Below, in pieces: positions 59,529-64,000 of a DNA stretch of 64,000 nt. Within the stretch, counting starts at the first letter, position 1. Each line of letters begins with the position of its first letter. The position numbers and the translations under genes were made by a program. The stretch is from Paraburkholderia franconis (lineage in GTDB: Bacteria; Pseudomonadota; Gammaproteobacteria; Burkholderiales; Burkholderiaceae). The DNA lies in NCBI RefSeq assembly GCF_009362735.1, contig NZ_WHNP01000007.1:124001-188000 (forward strand), given 5' to 3'. The notes beneath the pieces are model-generated. The model saw only the letters and a list, made by a program, of their open reading frames with translations. It did no database searches and was not told the DNA's origin.

Positions 59529-60158
59529 TCAGCCGCCCAGCGCGTCGAGCTTGAACTGAATCAGCTGACGGGCGGACGCATCATTCTTCGACAGCGAGTC
59601 GAGCGCGAGCTTATACGCGGCGCGCGCGTCGTCGCGTTTGCCTGCGGCGGCGAGAAGATCGCCGCGGCGGTCGGCGACTACGCTCTTGAACGCACCCGAT
59701 TGCGGCTCATTGAGCAACGCAAGACCGGCGTCATAAGCCTTTTCGTCGAGCAGCAGCGACGCGAGACGCAGCTTCGCGATCTGCTTGAATTCGTCGTCCT
59801 TCGCGTGGTCGACGGCCCATTGGAGCTGCGCCTTCGCGCCCGGTTCGTCGCCCGCTGCGTAGAGCGCCTTCGCGGCCGTGAGCGCCGTCATCTGCGCATA
59901 CGCGGTGCTGCCGAACTTGTTTTCCATGTCGGTGGCGACGCGCGTAATGATCGCCTTGTCGGTGCCCGCCGCCGCTTGCTGGACCTGGTCGTACAGCACT
60001 GCCGCTTCCGCCGCCTGATGACGCTGCCAGTAATTCCAGCCGTTCCAGCCCGCTGCGGCCACGAGCGCCACCAGCACGATCCACGTGGTCGCGTTACCCC
60101 ATTGCGCCCACCATGCCTTCACGCTCTCAATCGACTCTTGTTCGTCGTGGTAACTCAT
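59529..60158 (-). CDS. yfgM: YfgM-like ancillary SecYEG translocon protein (TPR)
   Basis: A 209-residue inner-membrane protein with one N-terminal helix (TTWIVLVALVAAAGWNGWNYW, about residues 24-44) and a periplasmic TPR domain rich in Ala. QESIESVKAWWAQWGN at the N-terminus is the YfgM signature. In E. coli YfgM binds SecYEG with PpiD and protects RcsB. Gene order hisS-yfgM-bamB-der supports the assignment. Confidence 0.92.
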   Translation of the reverse strand: MSYHDEQESIESVKAWWAQWGNATTWIVLVALVAAAGWNGWNYWQRHQAAEAAVLYDQVQQAAAGTDKAIITRVATDMENKFGSTAYAQMTALTAAKALYAAGDEPGAKAQLQWAVDHAKDDEFKQIAKLRLASLLLDEKAYDAGLALLNEPQSGAFKSVVADRRGDLLAAAGKRDDARAAYKLALDSLSKNDASARQLIQFKLDALGG

Positions 60159-60246
60159 CGCGACGCGATTTCCTCTTTCCTGGTGCCTTGCCTGATTGGA
60201 GCCGCAGCTTGTGCGGCCCGTTTAACGACGATGTGCGACGCCGCGA

Positions 60247-61587
60247 TCAGTCGTCGCCGTCTTCGGTGGACGCAACCATCGCATTGATTAGATGTTCGGT
60301 CAAGTTTTCTAGCGGCACCGTTTGCTGCTCGCTCTTCGCGCCGATTTGCGCCGTGTCGCGCAGCGCCTTGACGCCTGCCGTGCCGTTCGCGATCTCGTCT
60401 TCGCCGAGGATCACCGCGAATGCGGCGCCGCTCGCGTCGGCGCGCTTCATCTGCGACTTGAAGCTCGCTGCCTGACCGTCAGGACTGCAATGCAGAATCA
60501 CGTCGAGCCCCGTGTCGCGCAGACGCTCGGCGACGATGAACGCCTGTTCGCGAGCCGCCTCGCCCTGATGCGCGACGTACACATCGCAGCCTTCCGCTTC
60601 CGGCACCAGGTTTTCTTCCTTCAGCAACTCGAGAATGCGCTCGATGCCCATCGCCCAGCCGCATGCGGCCGTCGGCTTGCCGCCCAGTTGCTCGATCAGC
60701 GGGTCGTAGCGGCCGCCCGCCGCAACCGTGCCTTGCGCGCCGAGCTTGTCCGTGACCCATTCGAACACGGTCAGATTGTAGTAATCGAGACCGCGCACGA
60801 GGCGCGGATTGATCGTGAACGGAATGTTGTTCGCCTTGAGAAGGCACTGCAGTCCTTCGAAGTGCGCGCGCGATTCCTCGCCGAGGAAATCGATCAGCTT
60901 CGGCGCGTTTTGCGCGACCTCCTGCATGGCCGGATTCTTCGTGTCCAGCACGCGCAGCGGGTTCGTGTACAGGCGGCGCTGCGCGTCGTCGTCGAGCACG
61001 TCCACGTGCTTCTCGAGATACGCAATCAGTTCGACGCGATGCTTCGCGCGCTCTTCGGCGAGGCCCAGCGAGTTAATTTCGAGCTTGATGCCCGTCAGGC
61101 CGAGGTCGTCCCACAAACGCTGGCACATCAGGATGATTTCGGCGTCCGCATCGGGACCGGCGAAGCCGAGCGCCTCGACGCCCACCTGATGGAACTGGCG
61201 ATAACGGCCGCGCTGCGGACGCTCGTGGCGGAACATCGGCCCGATGTACCACAGGCGCTTCGGGCCGTCGTACAGCATGTTGTGCTCGATCGACGCGCGC
61301 ACGACGGCGGCCGTGTTCTCCGGACGCATCGTCAGGTTCTCGCCGTTCAACGCGTCGGTGAAGCTGTACATTTCTTTTTCGACGATGTCGGTCACTTCGC
61401 CGATGCCGCGCGTGAAGAGCTGCGTGTGCTCGACGATCGGCGTGCGGATATTCTGGTATCCGTACGAACGGAGCATCGATTTGACCGTCGTTTCGAAAAA
61501 TTCCCACAAGCCGGCGTCCTGCGGAAGGATGTCGTTCATGCCCTTCACGCCGGACAACTTTTCAAGCCGTTTCTTCTGTTCAGTCAT
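60247..61587 (-). CDS. hisS: Histidyl-tRNA synthetase
   Basis: A 446-residue class II synthetase charging tRNA-His. Motif 2 is [19 protein letters not shown] near residue 117. [16 protein letters not shown] is the histidine-specific loop and [15 protein letters not shown] with [10 protein letters not shown] forms motif 3. The C-terminal anticodon-binding domain (about residues 335-430) distinguishes it from HisZ. It lies between ispG and yfgM with 32 and 88 bases of spacing. Confidence 0.97.
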   Translation of the reverse strand: MTEQKKRLEKLSGVKGMNDILPQDAGLWEFFETTVKSMLRSYGYQNIRTPIVEHTQLFTRGIGEVTDIVEKEMYSFTDALNGENLTMRPENTAAVVRASIEHNMLYDGPKRLWYIGPMFRHERPQRGRYRQFHQVGVEALGFAGPDADAEIILMCQRLWDDLGLTGIKLEINSLGLAEERAKHRVELIAYLEKHVDVLDDDAQRRLYTNPLRVLDTKNPAMQEVAQNAPKLIDFLGEESRAHFEGLQCLLKANNIPFTINPRLVRGLDYYNLTVFEWVTDKLGAQGTVAAGGRYDPLIEQLGGKPTAACGWAMGIERILELLKEENLVPEAEGCDVYVAHQGEAAREQAFIVAERLRDTGLDVILHCSPDGQAASFKSQMKRADASGAAFAVILGEDEIANGTAGVKALRDTAQIGAKSEQQTVPLENLTEHLINAMVASTEDGDD

Positions 61588-61619
61588 CTGTCTTCGGTTG
61601 ACGAATTGGGTGGAGCGAA

Positions 61620-62933
61620 TCAGTTCGCCGCTTCGGCGCGGACCGCATTGGGACCGTAACTGCGCTCGACGTAATCGCTCACGATCTGCTGGAATTCTTG
61701 CGCGATGTTTTCCCCGCGCAGCGTCTTGACCTTCACGCCGTCGATAAAGACAGGCGCGGCCGGATTCTCACCCGAGCCAGGCAGGCTGATGCCGATGTTC
61801 GCGTGCTTCGATTCGCCCGGACCGTTGACGATGCAACCCATCACGGCGACGTGCATCTTCTCGACACCCGGATACGTGCCGCGCCACACGGGCATCTGCG
61901 TGCGCAGATACGTCTGGATCTGCGACGCCAGCTCCTGGAACAGCGTGCTCGTCGTGCGGCCGCAGCCTGGGCACGCGATGACCATCGGCGTGAACGAGCG
62001 CAGGCCCATCGTCTGCAGGATTTCCTGGCCGACGATCACTTCGCCCGTACGCGACGCACCCGGCTCCGGCGTCAGCGAAATGCGGATCGTGTCGCCGATG
62101 CCTTGCTGCAGCAGCACCGACAGTGCCGCCGTCGACGCGACGATGCCCTTCGAGCCCATGCCCGCTTCCGTCAGGCCCAGATGCAGAGCGAAGTCGCAAC
62201 GGCGCGCGAGTTCCTGATAAACGGCGATCAGGTCCTGCACGCCGCTCACCTTGCACGACAGGATGATCTTGTCACGGCCGAGGCCGAGCTCGAGAGCGCG
62301 TTCCGCCGAACCGATCGCCGACTGGATCAGCGCCTCATACATCACGCTTTGCGCTTCCCAAGGCTCGGCGCGCGCGGCGTTCTCGTCCATCATCTTCGCG
62401 AGCAGATCCTGATCGAGGCTGCCCCAGTTCACGCCGATGCGCACTGGCTTGTCGTACTTCGCGGCCGCTTCGATCATCTGCGCGAACTGCGTGTCCCGCT
62501 TTGCGCCCTGGCCGACATTGCCAGGGTTGATCCGGTACTTCGACAACGATTCCGCGCAGCCCGGATAGTCGCGCAGCAGCAGATGGCCGTTGTAGTGAAA
62601 ATCGCCGACGAGCGGCACCGTCACGCCCATGCGGTCGAGCTGCTCGCGAATCGCGGGCACGGCAGCCGCCGCTTCCGGCGTGTTCACGGTGATGCGCACG
62701 AGCTCCGAACCCGCCTGCGCCAGCTCCTTCACCTGGATCGCGGTGCCGATCGCGTCAGCCGTATCCGTGTTCGTCATCGACTGCACGCGCACGGGCGCAT
62801 CGCCGCCGATCGTCACGAGCTGGCCGCCCCAACGGACGTCGACAGCATGTGAGCGGCGACGCTGTGCGTGACCGCCGAACACCGGCACGTTCGAAACAAT
62901 CTGACTGCTGGATTTCACTTGATCGGAGTGCAT
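61620..62933 (-). CDS. ispG: 4-hydroxy-3-methylbut-2-enyl diphosphate synthase (IspG)
   Basis: A 437-residue IspG, the [4Fe-4S] enzyme reducing methylerythritol cyclodiphosphate to HMBPP in isoprenoid synthesis. The cluster cysteines are in [15 protein letters not shown] (two) and [14 protein letters not shown] (one). The N-terminal TIM-barrel part has [13 protein letters not shown] and [14 protein letters not shown] at 62933 gives an N-terminus slightly longer than in E. coli; the frame extends to 63116 without similarity. It lies 124 bases after rodZ. Confidence 0.96.
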   Translation of the reverse strand: MHSDQVKSSSQIVSNVPVFGGHAQRRRSHAVDVRWGGQLVTIGGDAPVRVQSMTNTDTADAIGTAIQVKELAQAGSELVRITVNTPEAAAAVPAIREQLDRMGVTVPLVGDFHYNGHLLLRDYPGCAESLSKYRINPGNVGQGAKRDTQFAQMIEAAAKYDKPVRIGVNWGSLDQDLLAKMMDENAARAEPWEAQSVMYEALIQSAIGSAERALELGLGRDKIILSCKVSGVQDLIAVYQELARRCDFALHLGLTEAGMGSKGIVASTAALSVLLQQGIGDTIRISLTPEPGASRTGEVIVGQEILQTMGLRSFTPMVIACPGCGRTTSTLFQELASQIQTYLRTQMPVWRGTYPGVEKMHVAVMGCIVNGPGESKHANIGISLPGSGENPAAPVFIDGVKVKTLRGENIAQEFQQIVSDYVERSYGPNAVRAEAAN

Positions 62934-63057
62934 CGATAAACCCGCTTGCGCCGCCCGCTCGTGGCCCGGAAAGCATCCCGGCCGGTCGCTGAATACGACG
63001 CGTGAATTGACAAAGCGTCGCGGCCTCAAAAGCCCCGACTCACATGATTGAACTGCG

Positions 63058-64000
63058 TCAGGGCAACGCGAAGCGTGCCACATTGCCCTTCGCCGACGCA
63101 TATTTGGCCGGGTCAACCGGCTGGCCGTCCAGCGTGATTGACTCCAGACCCGCCTTGTTGCCGACCGTCACCTTGAGCGGCGGCAACCCGCTTACCTCTT
63201 TCGTCTCGCCCGCGTGCACGAGGCCCGAGAACATTTCCTTGCCGTCCTTCTGGCGCACGCTAAACCAGCTGTCCTGCTTGACGGCCAGCGCGACCGTCGA
63301 CGAACCCGCTGGCGCAGCGGGCGGCTCGCTCGCAGCCGACGCCGACGCGGCAGCCGCGATTGCGGACGCAGCGCTCGCCGCTTTCGGCGCGGCGGCGGCT
63401 GGCGTAGAAGCCGATGTGACCGGCCCTGCCGATGCCGCCGTCGAAGCCGGCGCGGCGCCTGCCATCGGCAGCGGCGCGGGCATCGGTGTGGCCGACGCGC
63501 CCTCGGCAGCGGCCGCCTGCGTATCCGTCTGTGCCTGCGATGCAGCCATCTCGCCCGTCGCGGCTGCGCCGCTGGCGGACTCACCCACGGCAGCCGACGC
63601 CTTGTCGGTTGTCGCAGGGACACCCGCGATTCCCTTCAGCCGCGCGAGCCACGCCGTCGACTCACCATTGTTCGTATGCCACATGGCGAGCGCGATCAGC
63701 ACGACGATGGCGAGCGCCACGCCCCATATCCACGAACGGCGGCGCGGCGCGCTGCCGCCCAGCGACAGCGACACTTTCCCGCGCGGCAAGTCCATGCCTG
63801 CGGAAGCCGGCATCGTCAGCGCCGGCTCGGGTACGCCTTTTTCGCGGCGCAGCGCCTGTGTCATCGGGGCGGGATCGGCGCCGACGATCTTCGCGTAGCT
63901 GCGCACGACACCGAGCGCGAATGTGGTATCCGGAAACTGGCTTAGATCGCCCGCTTCGAGTCCCCGCAGCTTGCCCGGCGCAACCTTCAGACGCGCCGAC
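63058..64000 (-). CDS. rodZ: RodZ-like helix-turn-helix membrane protein (5' part beyond the window)
   Basis: The minus-strand frame continues past the right edge of the window, so the N-terminus is missing. The visible start of the fragment ([17 protein letters not shown] then [10 protein letters not shown]) is the end of the RodZ helix-turn-helix domain. A basic stretch and one membrane helix ([19 protein letters not shown]) follow. Then comes an Ala/Ser/Pro-rich periplasmic linker of about 100 residues and a C-terminal domain (DUF4115-like: [34 protein letters not shown]). RodZ links MreB to cell-wall elongation. Its place before ispG matches other proteobacteria. Confidence 0.88.
   Translation of the reverse strand, partial: SARLKVAPGKLRGLEAGDLSQFPDTTFALGVVRSYAKIVGADPAPMTQALRREKGVPEPALTMPASAGMDLPRGKVSLSLGGSAPRRRSWIWGVALAIVVLIALAMWHTNNGESTAWLARLKGIAGVPATTDKASAAVGESASGAAATGEMAASQAQTDTQAAAAEGASATPMPAPLPMAGAAPASTAASAGPVTSASTPAAAAPKAASAASAIAAAASASAASEPPAAPAGSSTVALAVKQDSWFSVRQKDGKEMFSGLVHAGETKEVSGLPPLKVTVGNKAGLESITLDGQPVDPAKYASAKGNVARFALP

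Overview
The window is a high-GC (roughly 60-65%) stretch of bacterial chromosome. Gene content and order fit a betaproteobacterium of the Burkholderia/Paraburkholderia group: a purA-hisZ-hflC-hflK-hflX-hfq-der-bamB-yfgM-hisS-ispG-rodZ cluster, malate synthase A beside a haloacid dehalogenase, a yejABEF-type importer, and small families such as DUF2065 and DUF465. Nearly all of it reads as ordinary, intact core genome. I see no insertion sequence, prophage, integrase, CRISPR array, rRNA operon or plasmid-like segment.

Layout. 0.1-3.8 kb: a haloacid dehalogenase and aceB (glyoxylate metabolism), then two small minus-strand enzymes (a gamma-glutamylcyclotransferase-like protein and an RraA-like protein). 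4-5.4 kb: an AraC-type regulator and a GNAT acetyltransferase. 5.6-6.4 kb: a minus-strand tRNA array Ala-Glu-Asp-Glu-Asp with a recent tandem duplication, followed by gltX. 8.3-10.1 kb: a patatin-like lipoprotein and an NlpC/P60 hydrolase. 10.2-16 kb: a complete oligopeptide/microcin C-type ABC importer (yejA, B, E, F). 16.1-17.4 kb: fabI and a small exported proline/YW-rich protein. 17.9-25 kb: tRNA-Ser(GCT), lysC, tilS, accA, an AlkA-like glycosylase and cysS, all on the minus strand.

25.3-28.4 kb: a plus-strand run of a TPR protein, two cyclophilins and lpxH. 28.5-30.5 kb: cysE and trmJ (minus). 31-37.4 kb: suhB, lplT, mutS and an exported degenerate phosphoesterase-like protein (plus). 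37.4-39.8 kb: slyD, an L16 arginine hydroxylase-like roxA and a small Ala-rich lipoprotein. 40-46.2 kb: a DinG/YoaA-like helicase, a DUF465 protein and an exported coiled-coil repeat protein (minus), then tex (plus). 46.4-64 kb: kup, a phosphoribosyltransferase, purA, hisZ, DUF2065, hflC, hflK, hflX, hfq, der, bamB, yfgM, hisS, ispG and the 3' part of rodZ, all on the minus strand. This last block combines purine and histidine synthesis, membrane proteolysis control (HflKC), RNA chaperoning (Hfq), ribosome GTPases (HflX, Der), outer-membrane assembly (BamB) and isoprenoid synthesis (IspG).

I found no convincing undescribed multi-gene system. The parts least explained by known families are single genes or small sequence features: the exported phosphoesterase-like protein overlapping mutS and slyD; the exported protein with three tandem 28-residue coiled-coil repeats; the Ala/Ser lipoprotein with an internal 75-bp repeat; the Lys/Ala-rich tail on the AlkA-like glycosylase; a four-copy 13-bp repeat just before the AraC-type gene; and several long perfect palindromes in intergenic DNA.
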